From positions 310,001-374,000 of the forward strand of contig UBYX01000003.1 of assembly GCA_900469955.1 (NCBI GenBank): 64,000 nucleotides of DNA. Reading direction: 5' to 3'. The notes under the pieces are model-generated. The model was not told where the DNA came from. It made no database searches and saw only the letters and a list, made by a program, of their open reading frames with translations. This DNA is from Hyphomicrobiales bacterium (GTDB lineage: Bacteria > Pseudomonadota > Alphaproteobacteria > Rhizobiales > Rhizobiaceae). The first letter of the stretch is position 1; every line of letters begins with the position of its first letter. The translations under genes were made by a program, and so were the position numbers. Below, in pieces: positions 7,593 through 15,928 of the stretch.

Positions 7593-7994
7593 CTATAAGC
7601 CCCGGCCAGCTTTCCGGTTATTTTCGATGCGGGTAAGGCAACCAGTTACCTTTGCCATCAGCAGATCAAAATCGATCGGCTTCGTCAGATAAGCTTCCGC
7701 GCCTGCCCTCAGGCCCGAAAGGACGTTTTCCCGATCCGTCAAAGCCGTCAGCATGATAAAGGGGGTATCGGCTAGATCTGGATAATTGACCTGGATCTCG
7801 GCAAGTAGTTCGTGACCGCTCATGACCGGCATGGAAATGTCGCAGATGACGAGATCCGGCCATTTGGAAATCAGAAGGTCCAGCCCTTCCTGACCATTGG
7901 CGGCCTGAAGGGTGGAAAAACCGGCATCCTCCATCTCCTCGACCAGAAGCTGGCGGATATCGTGCTCATCGTCTATGCATAAAATCGTCGTCAT
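7593..7994 (-). CDS. CheY-like single-domain response regulator
   Basis: A 133-residue receiver domain with no output domain. Acidic pocket residues are in CIDDEHD (residues 5-11), the phospho-acceptor Asp in VICDISMP near residue 53, the Thr switch in MLTALTD, and the Lys in YLTKPIDF near residue 104. It starts 10 nt after the stop of the histidine kinase, with AGGAA before the ATG, so kinase and regulator form an operon and are probably cognate. With no effector domain it must act by protein interaction or as a phosphorelay intermediate. Confidence 0.88.
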   Translation of the reverse strand: MTTILCIDDEHDIRQLLVEEMEDAGFSTLQAANGQEGLDLLISKWPDLVICDISMPVMSGHELLAEIQVNYPDLADTPFIMLTALTDRENVLSGLRAGAEAYLTKPIDFDLLMAKVTGCLTRIENNRKAGRGL

Positions 7995-8004
7995 GGTTCC
8001 ATTC

Positions 8005-9642
8005 CTAAGCTGTCTTCGCCTCAAGGACGTCGTCGAAGGGAAGATCCAGGGTAAACGTCGTGCCGCGGCCAAGTTCGCTTTCAACGAAGATCGATCCGCC
8101 ATGTAGTTCGACGATTTCCTTCACGATATTAAGGCCTATCCCTGTGCCGGCGATACCGGTGGCGCTGCGTGCCCTGAAGTAGGGCTCGAAGAGCTTCGAA
8201 AGGTCATCCGAATCTATTCCGATACCGGCGTCTCTTATGGTGATGAAAACGCGCGGTCCCTGCTGCCAGCCTTTCACATCGATTTCCGGAGAGTTCGGCG
8301 AGTATTTGACCGCGTTTGAAAGCAGATTCGTAAAGACACGGCCAAGCGCCGCCCCATCCACCATTTGAAAAGCGGGCAAGGCCGCCAGATCAGCGCGAAT
8401 GTGATGGTCCTTGCTGATTTCCATTCGATGCGCGATACATTCCTCTATCACGGCAGCGAGAGAGCAGGGTCTTTTATCGATTTCGATCGTTCCGGTGGCG
8501 ATCCGTCCGGCGGCCAGGATACTCTCCATCAGATCCACCATCCGGACCACCGCCCCCTTGATCTGAACGCACTTGTCAGAAAGAAACTGCGGCGTCACCT
8601 CGCCTTTCGTACGTGTAAGACGCTGCGCCGCCCCGTCGATCACGGCAAGTGGCGTGCGAAATTCATGAGAGATCATCGCCACGAAGCGGCGCTGCAGGGC
8701 GTTGATCGCTCTCTCCTGCTGCAGAAGGCGGTCAAGTTCGACGTTCTTCAATTGGACTTCCACAGTCCTTTCCTCGACCGTTTTTTCCAGCCGATCGCGG
8801 TGCTCGCGCAGCCTCTGTTCGCTGGATTGCAAGGCTTTCATCGCGAGTTGGCGATCATGAACGTCTTCCAACAGACCGTACCACCTGATCACCTCGCCTG
8901 CCTCGTTCAACCGGGGTGCCGCACGGTTGCGAAACCACCGATACCGGCCCTTCACCGGCCCGATGCGATAGACCATGTCGAAAGGAGCGAGGTTTTCAAC
9001 GGCCGCCTGCCATTGGGCGACAACCTGGGAGAGATCCTGCGGATGGACCGTTCTTTCCCAACCGCGCCCGAGAGCTTCGTGCAAATCAAGCCCCGAGGCG
9101 TGTTGCCAGCTCGGGCCAACCTCGATCACATCCCCTGCGGCATCCGCCACCCAAGGTGTCTGGGGATGAAGCTCCACAAATGAGCGGTAATGTTCTTCGC
9201 TCGCACGTAAAACCTGCTCGGCGCGGCGCAATTTGGTGATATCGGAAATAACCGCGATCAACACGGGCTTTGTCGTGCCGCCAATGGGAAGGAGCGCCCG
9301 ACGTTTATGTGTTACCAATATTCGAGTTGCGCCGCCTCGACTGGTTACTTCCTCTTCGAGCAGACTGTCTTGGCCTGTCGCCATGACCTCAGAATCTATG
9401 GCCCGGATTCGGTCGGCGTCCGATTTTTGCAGGAATTCATGCCCTGTGCGGCCCAGGAGGTCCTCCGGGCTCATGCCGATCAGGTCGCAGGCTTTTTTAT
9501 TGAGATACAAGAAGCGCGATTGGTCATCCTTGATGAGAATCGGCTGATGGGCTCCTTCGAACAGAGCCTGCAAGATATCCATATCTTGAAGCTGCTCGTT
9601 AGTCTCTCTCAGATGGGAACTGCCCGCCAACCAGGCCTCCAT
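8005..9642 (-). CDS. PAS-domain hybrid-free sensor histidine kinase
   Basis: A 545-residue cytoplasmic-looking kinase with no clear membrane span. Two PAS domains lie at roughly 22-145 and 148-270 (the second with the WFRNRAAPRLNEAGEV PAC-like segment), then a coiled coil near 270-310. The HisKA box ISHEFRTPLAVI carries the phospho-accepting His at about residue 326, and the HATPase_c domain has the N box NLLSNAVKYSP, G1 DAGIGID and G2 GTGIGLNIVK. It is expected to autophosphorylate and pass the phosphate to the adjacent receiver. The signal is unknown; PAS domains often sense redox, oxygen or small ligands. The start is preceded by a hairpin leader that may mask its ribosome site. Confidence 0.9.
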   Translation of the reverse strand: MEAWLAGSSHLRETNEQLQDMDILQALFEGAHQPILIKDDQSRFLYLNKKACDLIGMSPEDLLGRTGHEFLQKSDADRIRAIDSEVMATGQDSLLEEEVTSRGGATRILVTHKRRALLPIGGTTKPVLIAVISDITKLRRAEQVLRASEEHYRSFVELHPQTPWVADAAGDVIEVGPSWQHASGLDLHEALGRGWERTVHPQDLSQVVAQWQAAVENLAPFDMVYRIGPVKGRYRWFRNRAAPRLNEAGEVIRWYGLLEDVHDRQLAMKALQSSEQRLREHRDRLEKTVEERTVEVQLKNVELDRLLQQERAINALQRRFVAMISHEFRTPLAVIDGAAQRLTRTKGEVTPQFLSDKCVQIKGAVVRMVDLMESILAAGRIATGTIEIDKRPCSLAAVIEECIAHRMEISKDHHIRADLAALPAFQMVDGAALGRVFTNLLSNAVKYSPNSPEIDVKGWQQGPRVFITIRDAGIGIDSDDLSKLFEPYFRARSATGIAGTGIGLNIVKEIVELHGGSIFVESELGRGTTFTLDLPFDDVLEAKTA

Positions 9643-9692
9643 GGTAAGCCGCCATAATTCTACGAGCGCTAAATTAGCGCCTCTGGCTTACC
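9643..9692 (-). promoter_or_regulatory. Nested inverted repeats in the kinase leader
   Basis: Immediately upstream of the kinase ATG (9642), GGTAAGCC (9643-9650) pairs with GGCTTACC (9685-9692). Enclosed within is a 7-bp dyad GCGCTAA-A-TTAGCGC (9666-9680). In the minus-strand RNA the downstream arm touches the start codon and the GGCGG that would serve as ribosome site, so folding could block translation. The inner dyad could instead be a protein operator. Confidence 0.45.
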
Positions 9693-9751
9693 GAATGCTG
9701 AAAGAGGCTCTTATTGTTTTACAGGCTGGCGGAAACAACACACGCGGAGGT

Positions 9752-9788
9752 TATGGAACCCCTCCTCGGCACGAAGAAGGGTTCCATA
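9752..9788 (-). terminator. Hairpin terminating the small-protein operon
   Basis: Outer stem TATGGAACCC / GGGTTCCATA (9752-9761 and 9779-9788). In minus-strand RNA the interior also pairs (UUCUUCG with CGAGGAG, using two G-U wobbles), giving about 17 bp with a 3-nt loop. On the plus strand those wobbles become A-C mismatches, so the structure belongs to the minus strand, 16 nt past the stop at 9805. No U-run follows. Confidence 0.55.
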
Positions 9789-9804
9789 AATCTTTGGCCA
9801 CGCG

Positions 9805-10017
9805 TTATTGAGCGGGGCGTGTTCCGCCACCCTTCTTTTCCGCATCGTGGGTGTGGTGACTGTCTCGTTCGCCCCCACCGCCGGAAACACGGCTTTGCGC
9901 ACGACGGTCATCGTCGGCCGGGGGCTTTTTGACATCTAGCGGTGCCTTGGCGTTCTCGTGGGAGGCGCCGGGGCCACCCTGGCGGATGCTGGCAGGGGTC
10001 TTCTCGGACGTGGACAT
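9805..10017 (-). CDS. Small hydrophilic hypothetical protein
   Basis: A 70-residue protein, almost certainly disordered: rich in Lys, Asp, Gly, Pro and His, with no hydrophobic core (for example GGPGASHENAKAPLDVKK, then a GGGGERDSHHTHD segment). AAAGGAGG lies about 7 nt before the ATG at 10017, one of the strongest ribosome sites in the window, which makes it a real gene despite its composition. It starts 12 nt after the stop of the gene at 10030-10215 and is followed by a hairpin, so the two form a two-gene operon. Comparable rhizobial peptides are often linked to stress responses, but that is only a guess. Confidence 0.65.
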   Translation of the reverse strand: MSTSEKTPASIRQGGPGASHENAKAPLDVKKPPADDDRRAQSRVSGGGGERDSHHTHDAEKKGGGTRPAQ

Positions 10018-10029
10018 CACAAACCTCCT

Positions 10030-10215
10030 TTATCGATCCTGCTGGTACCCTTGGTGCGTCGTGTTGACCTTGCTGTTGCCCTGCTGCCCCTGCTTGTCGA
10101 AATTCACAGCGCCGGGATTGGTCGTCCGTTCGTCACCGGTTCCCGACGTCGCGGGTTGGCCGGTGCCTTTCGGGCTACGGTTGTCTTCTGGGATGGGTGG
10201 GAGGCGGCTGTTCAT
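10030..10215 (-). CDS. Small hydrophilic hypothetical protein, first gene of pair
   Basis: A 61-residue polar protein (MNSRLPPIPEDNRSPKGTG...), rich in Gly, Asn, Gln and Thr, without Cys or hydrophobic stretches and ending HQGYQQDR. GAGGAG about 6 nt before the ATG at 10215 supports the start; the frame stays open further upstream to 10425, but that part has no ribosome site and overlaps the promoter region of the divergent alpha-glucosidase. It is the first gene of an operon with the 9805-10017 gene. It is probably unstructured; no function can be assigned. Confidence 0.65.
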   Translation of the reverse strand: MNSRLPPIPEDNRSPKGTGQPATSGTGDERTTNPGAVNFDKQGQQGNSKVNTTHQGYQQDR

Positions 10216-10347
10216 CGGATGCTCCTCTACTTTGCTACCTCCTGAGCTAACCCGTAAGCCGGCGGCCTGTTCCAATTTTGCGGAACACGGTTGAGCCTGC
10301 GACGTTGCGCAAGTGAGAAGTTCAAGAAGGCAGGGAGAGACGACCTC

Positions 10348-12045
10348 ATGAACCCGGTCCCACATCAGCCCGCGACCATGGCCGAGCAACCGACGTCTCC
10401 TGCGATGGAGCGCAAGTGGTGGCACACCGCTACTGTCTATCAGATCTATCCGCGCAGCTTCGCCGACAGCAATGGAGATGGCATCGGCGATCTTCCGGGT
10501 ATCGCCTCCAAGCTGGACTATCTGGAAAACCTAGGTGTCGACGTCCTCTGGCTCTCGCCCATCTACAAGTCGCCGATGGACGACAATGGCTACGATATCT
10601 CCGACTACCAGGACATTGCGCCCGAATTCGGTAGCCTGGCAGATTTCGACCATCTGGTAGCCGAGGCGAGGAAGCGCGGTATCGGGATCGTCCTGGACCT
10701 GGTCGTCAACCACACGTCGGATGAACATCCCTGGTTTCTCGAATCCCGCAAGTCTCCCAGCAGCCCCTATCGCGACTTCTACATCTGGCGCAAACCAGGT
10801 CCCGATGGCGGTCCTCCGAATGGTCTCATGTCATCCTTCGGCGGACCTGCCTGGACCCTGGATCCTCAAACGGGGGAATATTATCTCCACCTCTTCTCCC
10901 GTCGCCAACCGGATCTCAACTGGGAAAACCCAAAGGTCCGGCGAGAACTATACGACATGATGAACTGGTGGCTGGACCGTGGCATTGCCGGCTTCCGAAT
11001 GGACGTCATCGACTATATCGGCAAGCAGGTCGATCAGGAACTCGTAAAGGACGGGCCTCATCTTCACGACTACCTGCAGGAGATGAATCGCGAGACGTTC
11101 GGCGGCCGCAATTTCCTCACGGTCGGCGAAGCCTGGAGCGCGACGCCGGGCTCGGCCTTGCTCTACACAGGACGCGATCGCAACGAGCTTTCGATGGTCT
11201 TCCAGTTCGAGCACGTCACACAACAATGGGACGAAGTCTACGGCAAGTGGCGCTCGAAACCCTTCGACCTCGTGAAGCTGAAGTCAGTGCTGAGCAAATG
11301 GCAATATGCCTTGTCGGAAGACGGGTGGAACTCGCTTTTCTGGGGAAATCACGACTTGCCGCGTGCCGTCTCCAAGTATGGCGACTCAACCGGCTATCCG
11401 TCGGAGTCCGCCAAAATGCTGGCGACCGTCCTGCATTTGTTAAAAGGCACGCCCTTCATCTATCAGGGCGAAGAGATCGGAATGACCAACGTCCCGTTCA
11501 CCAAGATAGATCAATATCGGGATATCGAGACCCTCAATATGCACCGCCTGCATATGGAGGCTGGACTGTCGCCGGAAGAGTTCATCAAAGGGGCGAACGA
11601 CAACGCACGTGACAACGCGCGTACGCCGATGCAATGGAGCGCCGCGCCCCATGGCGGCTTTTCCTCCGGTGTGCCCTGGATTGAGGTCAATCCCAACTAC
11701 ACGACGATCAACGCCGAAGCTGCCATGACTGACGAACGATCCGTCTGGAACCACTATCGGCAATTGATTGCCCTGCGGAAAGCTCATCCTGTTATTGTCT
11801 ATGGGCTTTATCAGTCCTGGTTGGATCAACATCCGGACGTCTTTGTCTATACCCGTAGCCTGGACCACGAGCGGCTGGTGGTTATCGCCAATTTCACTCC
11901 GCGGGAAGTATCACTGACCATACCGGATGAACTCAAGATGACAGGACAATGCCTGATCTCAAACTACCAGCCTGTCGACAATCTCGGCCCGATTGTAGAA
12001 CTCAAACCCTATGAGGCTTTTGCCATACTGTCACCGACCACGTAA
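10348..12045 (+). CDS. GH13 alpha-glucosidase (oligo-1,6-/alpha-1,4-glucosidase type)
   Basis: A 565-residue cytoplasmic glycoside hydrolase of family 13. The N-terminus WWHTATVYQIYPRSF and the segments DLVVNHTSDEHPWF (region I), GFRMDVIDY with the nucleophile Asp219 (region II), VGEAW with the acid/base Glu261 (region III) and GNHDLPRA with Asp336 (region IV) form a complete active site. It is expected to release glucose from maltose, sucrose or isomaltose-type oligosaccharides. No signal peptide and no sugar transporter lie next to it. GGGAGAG supports the ATG at 10348; ATG 10378 is possible. Its 3' end overlaps the convergent P-type ATPase gene by 15 bp. Confidence 0.92.
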   Translation: MNPVPHQPATMAEQPTSPAMERKWWHTATVYQIYPRSFADSNGDGIGDLPGIASKLDYLENLGVDVLWLSPIYKSPMDDNGYDISDYQDIAPEFGSLADFDHLVAEARKRGIGIVLDLVVNHTSDEHPWFLESRKSPSSPYRDFYIWRKPGPDGGPPNGLMSSFGGPAWTLDPQTGEYYLHLFSRRQPDLNWENPKVRRELYDMMNWWLDRGIAGFRMDVIDYIGKQVDQELVKDGPHLHDYLQEMNRETFGGRNFLTVGEAWSATPGSALLYTGRDRNELSMVFQFEHVTQQWDEVYGKWRSKPFDLVKLKSVLSKWQYALSEDGWNSLFWGNHDLPRAVSKYGDSTGYPSESAKMLATVLHLLKGTPFIYQGEEIGMTNVPFTKIDQYRDIETLNMHRLHMEAGLSPEEFIKGANDNARDNARTPMQWSAAPHGGFSSGVPWIEVNPNYTTINAEAAMTDERSVWNHYRQLIALRKAHPVIVYGLYQSWLDQHPDVFVYTRSLDHERLVVIANFTPREVSLTIPDELKMTGQCLISNYQPVDNLGPIVELKPYEAFAILSPTT

Positions 12046-14244
12046 CAGACGGAGCGCGTTGATCGTAACCAGCACAGTCGCTCCGGTATCGGCCAGAATT
12101 GCCGGCCAGAGCCCGGTCACACCCAGAACCGTTGTTACCAGGAAGACCGCCTTCAGGCCAAGAGCAATGGCAATGTTCTGGTGAATGTTGCGCATCGTGC
12201 GCTTCGACAACTTGATCATGTCGGCGATGTCGCCGACCCGGCCGTGTAGAACCGCAGCGTCGGCCGTTTCAAGCGCCACGTCGGTACCGCCGCCCATGGC
12301 GATGCCTATGTCCGCCGCGGCAAGCGCCGGCGCATCATTGATCCCGTCACCCACTTTGCCGACCCTAAAACCTTTCCCCTTCAGGTCGTCCACGATGCGC
12401 TGCTTGTCCTCAGGCATCAGCTCGGCATGTACCTCAATGCCGAGGTCCTTGCCGATCGCGCCGGCAGTACGGGCGTTGTCGCCGGTTAGCATGAGCGTTT
12501 TGAGACCGGCATCAGTCAGCGCTTTCAGGCCAGCTTTTGCGTCAGGCCGCGGCTCGTCGCGCATGGCGATGGCGCCCGCCAGCGCGCCGCCTACGATCAA
12601 CACCGAGACGGTCTTGCCCTCATCATTGAGGCCGGCGATCTGTCGCCGATGCGCCATGGACAGCGATACCCGATCGGCCGCTGCTTTCGGCGACCCCAAG
12701 AAGGCCTCCTGGCCTCCGATGACGGCCGTTACCCCCTCGCCACCAAGGGCCTTTGCGCTGCTGGCGGCAGGAATGTCCACTTCTTCATCCGCCGCCCTTG
12801 CAAGAATAGCCATTGCAAGCGGATGGCTGGACCCTGTTTCGAGCGCAGCAGCGATACGCAGCACCTCATCGGCGTTGCGGCCGAATGCAATCACGTCGGT
12901 TACCCCGGGCTTGCCGGCAGTCAGCGTCCCGGTTTTATCGAATGCAATGGCTGTGAGCTTGCCCACCGTTTCAAGTACCACGCCGCCCTTCATCAGCAAA
13001 CCGCGTCGAGCGCCGGAGGAAAGCGACGCAGCGATTGCTGCGGGCGTCGAGATGACCAAAGCACAAGGACAGCCGATCAGTAGAATGGCAAGTCCCTTGT
13101 AGATCCACGCATCCCAGGCCCCACCTGCGATGAGCGGCGGCAACACGGCAACCAACGTCGCGACGACTACGACAGCTGGCGTGTAGTAGCGTGAAAAGCG
13201 GTCGATAAAGCGTTCGGTGGGCGCCTTGCTTTCCTGCGCTTCTTCGACCAGCCGGACAATCCGGGCGATTGTATTGTCGCCAGAAGCCGCCGTCACTTTG
13301 ACGCGCAGCGCCGCCGCTCCGTTCACCGTGCCGGCGAAGACCGCATCGCCGACGGTCTTTTCAGCCGGTATGCTCTCGCCCGTTACCGGCGCTTCATTGA
13401 TCGTACTTTCGCCGGCGACGATGACGCCGTCGGCAGAGATGCGGTCGCCTGGTCGCACGAGGATGATCGATCCCACGCTAAGATCTTCTGCCGGCACTTC
13501 GCGTATCTTGCCGTCTGCGTCCAACAGCGCGGTCTTCGGCACCAGCACCGTCAGGCTCTGAATACTCTGGCGCGCCTTGCCAGCCGCGACGCCTTCCAGA
13601 AGCTCGCCGACCAGGAACAGAAAGACCACCGCCGCGGCTTCCTCCGACGCATCGATGACCACCGCTCCGAGCGCGGCGACCGTCATCAGCATCTCGATCG
13701 AGAAGGGCGTACCCGCTATTGCCGCCATGACGGCGCGGCGGGCGATCGGGATTAACCCAATGAGCATGGCGGCGACGAAGATATAGGTATCGTAGGCAGG
13801 AACGAGACGCCCGACCCCATAAGCTGCTGCCAACGCAATACCGGAAAGGATCGTCAAGCGCCCCTTGGCACTCTTCCACCACGGCCCTTCGGTGAGGTCG
13901 TGCCCATGCAATCCCTCGACATTTTTCGTCCCGTGGCTGCCGTGGTCGTGCTTGCCATGGTCGTGGTCGTCATGATCATGACCACAGGCATGATCCGGCA
14001 GCTTTACTGAAGAAGGTGCCTTCTGCCCCAGAGCGCGCAGCGAATAACCAAGGCCGATGACCTTCTTTTCGATGGCAGGCAGATCGCACGTGCCATTATG
14101 ACTGACCATCATCGTACCTGCGGCCACAGAAACGGAAACGCTCTCGACCCCTGGTATGCGGCGAACCGCCGTGTCGATCTTTGCTGCGCAACTTGCGCAA
14201 TCCATTCCGCCGATCTTGTAGCGGGCCTGGTTCTTCGTCGTCAT
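12031..14244 (-). CDS. zntA: Zn2+/Cd2+/Pb2+-exporting P1B-type ATPase
   Basis: A 737-residue heavy-metal pump. Domains in order: an HMA metal-binding domain with GMDCASCAAK (Cys16, Cys19), a His/Asp-rich metal-binding linker near residues 88-105, the N-terminal membrane helices, the actuator TGES loop, the membrane metal site CPC at 392-394, the phosphorylation motif DKTGT with Asp436, the SSHPLA nucleotide site and GDGINDAPAL, and a last helix with DTGATVLVT whose Asp is characteristic of Zn/Cd/Pb (IB-2) pumps. It exports divalent metals from cytoplasm to periplasm. A MerR-type promoter lies just upstream, which fits metal induction. It could equally be called cadA. Confidence 0.92.
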   Translation of the reverse strand: MTTKNQARYKIGGMDCASCAAKIDTAVRRIPGVESVSVSVAAGTMMVSHNGTCDLPAIEKKVIGLGYSLRALGQKAPSSVKLPDHACGHDHDDHDHGKHDHGSHGTKNVEGLHGHDLTEGPWWKSAKGRLTILSGIALAAAYGVGRLVPAYDTYIFVAAMLIGLIPIARRAVMAAIAGTPFSIEMLMTVAALGAVVIDASEEAAAVVFLFLVGELLEGVAAGKARQSIQSLTVLVPKTALLDADGKIREVPAEDLSVGSIILVRPGDRISADGVIVAGESTINEAPVTGESIPAEKTVGDAVFAGTVNGAAALRVKVTAASGDNTIARIVRLVEEAQESKAPTERFIDRFSRYYTPAVVVVATLVAVLPPLIAGGAWDAWIYKGLAILLIGCPCALVISTPAAIAASLSSGARRGLLMKGGVVLETVGKLTAIAFDKTGTLTAGKPGVTDVIAFGRNADEVLRIAAALETGSSHPLAMAILARAADEEVDIPAASSAKALGGEGVTAVIGGQEAFLGSPKAAADRVSLSMAHRRQIAGLNDEGKTVSVLIVGGALAGAIAMRDEPRPDAKAGLKALTDAGLKTLMLTGDNARTAGAIGKDLGIEVHAELMPEDKQRIVDDLKGKGFRVGKVGDGINDAPALAAADIGIAMGGGTDVALETADAAVLHGRVGDIADMIKLSKRTMRNIHQNIAIALGLKAVFLVTTVLGVTGLWPAILADTGATVLVTINALRLLRGR

Positions 14245-14272
14245 CTCTCTCTCCGTCTGGGATAGAGCAACC

Positions 14273-14303
14273 TATCTACAACCTCTAGTGACTGGAGCTA
14301 CAA
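14273..14303 (-). promoter_or_regulatory. MerR-type (ZntR/CadR-like) promoter and operator of the metal ATPase
   Basis: Reading the minus strand, a -35-like TTGTAG (14303-14298) and a -10-like TAGATA (14278-14273) are 19 bp apart, the overlong spacing typical of MerR-family promoters. The spacer holds a 15-bp dyad, CTCCAGT-C-ACTAGAG (14297-14283), matching in 6 of 7 arm positions. The ATPase ATG is 29 nt downstream. The regulator gene is not in this window. Confidence 0.65.
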
Positions 14304-14361
14304 GCTGTTTATTGAAAAAAATTAGCTGGCATCCGTCGCGACATCGGACTAGTGCTGTCGT

Positions 14362-14440
14362 AAGACAGGGGCGTCCGGTTTGCCGGGCTGAGAAGCACCC
14401 TTTGAACCTGAACCAGATCATGCTGGCGGAGGGAGTCGCT
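14362..14440 (+). ncRNA. TPP (thiamine pyrophosphate) riboswitch
   Basis: The THI-box consensus is plain: ACAGGGGCGTCC at the start, GGGCTGAGAAGCACCC (14386-14401), CTGAACCAGATCATGCTGG (14408-14426) with the conserved pyrimidine-sensing CTGA segment, and the closing GGAGGGAGTCG. It sits in the leader of thiMED, where TPP binding lowers expression of thiamine genes. The mechanism (transcription stop or masking of the ribosome site) is not clear from sequence; no U-rich terminator was seen before thiM. Confidence 0.93.
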
Positions 14441-14498
14441 CGGGCCTTTTCTGATTTTGCGCCCTGCGTCTGCTCCGCCCGACAAGGCAAGGATGCAG

Positions 14499-15296
14499 AT
14501 GACAGAGACTCCAGGCCAGATTCTGGCAGCCATGCGCCAAAAGAACCCTCTTGTGCAAAACATCACCAATTTCGTGGCAATGAACATCGCAGCCAATGTG
14601 ATGCTCGCGGCCGGTGCCTCGCCAGCGATGGTACATGCGAAGGAGGAAGCCGGGGATTTTGCTCGCATCGCCGCGGCGCTGACGATCAATATCGGCACGC
14701 TTTCGCCGGACTTCCTATCCGGCATGAAGGAAGCGGCAAAAGCAGCAGGCAAGGCCGGCAAGCCCTGGATTCTGGATCCGGTCGCCCATTTTGCTACGGC
14801 CTATCGTAGCGCCGCGATTGAAGAATTGCTTTCGCTGAAACCGACGGTCATCCGCGGCAACGCGTCGGAGATCATGGCACTTGCCGGCAGCCGGTCGAGC
14901 GGTCAAGGCGTCGACAGCGGCGACAGAACCGAAAAGGCCGAAGGAGCGGCTATTGCGCTCGCTCGTCGTCACGCTTGCGTCGTGGCCGTTACCGGAGAAC
15001 AGGATTTCGTCACAGACGGTCATCGCTCCGTCCACATCCTGGGCGGCTCCGATCTTATGCCGCGCGTCACCGCATTGGGCTGCTCGCTGACAGCCTTGGT
15101 TGGTGCTTTTGTCGCAGCACGTCCAGACCAACCCTTTCATGCAACGGTGGCCGCACTTGCAATGTTTGTAGTGGCGGGAGAGGAAGCCGCCCTCGCCGCC
15201 AGTGGCCCTGGTTCCTTCGCTCCGCTTTTCCTCGACCGTCTAGCAGCACTTCTACCCGAGACACTGGACGCCAAGGCGAGGATTGTTGCCGCATGA
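14499..15296 (+). CDS. thiM: Hydroxyethylthiazole kinase
   Basis: A 265-residue ribokinase-fold enzyme, near the 262 of E. coli ThiM. It phosphorylates 4-methyl-5-(2-hydroxyethyl)thiazole with ATP so that the thiazole can be salvaged for thiamine. Diagnostic stretches are NPLVQNITNFVAMN near residue 17, ILDPVAH near residue 90, RGNASEIMALAG, the AVTGEQDFVTDG segment, and MPRVTALGCSLTALVGAF with the catalytic Cys near residue 190. AAGGA lies 5 nt before the ATG at 14499; an ATG at 14493 is almost as good. The TPP riboswitch controls it. Its stop overlaps thiE (ATGA). Confidence 0.93.
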   Translation: MTETPGQILAAMRQKNPLVQNITNFVAMNIAANVMLAAGASPAMVHAKEEAGDFARIAAALTINIGTLSPDFLSGMKEAAKAAGKAGKPWILDPVAHFATAYRSAAIEELLSLKPTVIRGNASEIMALAGSRSSGQGVDSGDRTEKAEGAAIALARRHACVVAVTGEQDFVTDGHRSVHILGGSDLMPRVTALGCSLTALVGAFVAARPDQPFHATVAALAMFVVAGEEAALAASGPGSFAPLFLDRLAALLPETLDAKARIVAA

Positions 15297-15928
15297 AGGC
15301 GTTCGATCTCTCCGTCTATCTCGTGCTGGACCCTCAGTTGTGCCATAGCCTCGGCATGGTGCAGACGGCTCGGCTTGCCGCGGAAGGCGGTGCCACCATG
15401 GTTCAACTGCGCGACAAGCAAGCCAGCACCGCCCAAATGATCGAAACTGGCCAGGCATTGAAGGCCGTGCTCACAAGCTTTGGCATACCATTGATCATCA
15501 ACGACGACGTTGAAGCGGCAATCGCCATCGGCGCGGAAGGTGTGCATGTGGGACAGAGCGACATGGAAGCCGCCGTAACCCGCAAGCGTGTGGGACAAGC
15601 GATGATCCTCGGCGTGTCAGTCGAGACAGAGGAGCTTGCGCGGCAGGTCGATCCATCGATAGTCGATTATGTCGGAATAGGCCCGGTCTTCGCCACCCCC
15701 ACCAAGCCGGACCATAAGCAGCCAATCGGCTTCGGCGGATTGGCGCGCATCGTGGCTGCCGCCTCCGTGCCCGCGGTGGCGATCGGCGGCCTCAAGGCGG
15801 AACATGCCGGCAAGGCACTGTCTGCCGGAGCGAAGGGGATCGCAGTGGTCTCCGCCATTTGCGGTCAGCAGGACCCGAAACAAGCTGCCCGGACAATAGC
15901 CGAAGAGATCAAAAAGGTGCGCGCATGA
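15293..15928 (+). CDS. thiE: Thiamine-phosphate synthase
   Basis: A 211-residue TIM-barrel enzyme joining HMP pyrophosphate and thiazole phosphate to give thiamine monophosphate. The family signatures are visible: VQLRDKQAS near residue 36, [25 protein letters not shown] written in two parts around residues 64 and 76, [14 protein letters not shown] near 125, and VPAVAIGGL near 160. The start is the ATG inside the thiM stop codon (ATGA overlap), so translation is probably coupled; earlier in-frame codons lie inside thiM. It is the central enzyme of this salvage operon. Confidence 0.93.
   Translation: MKAFDLSVYLVLDPQLCHSLGMVQTARLAAEGGATMVQLRDKQASTAQMIETGQALKAVLTSFGIPLIINDDVEAAIAIGAEGVHVGQSDMEAAVTRKRVGQAMILGVSVETEELARQVDPSIVDYVGIGPVFATPTKPDHKQPIGFGGLARIVAAASVPAVAIGGLKAEHAGKALSAGAKGIAVVSAICGQQDPKQAARTIAEEIKKVRA

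Noticed and set aside
9711-9935. Small frames on both strands around 9.7-9.9 kb
   Set aside because: They overlap the better-supported 70-residue gene (9805-10017) and its terminator hairpin, and lack ribosome sites.
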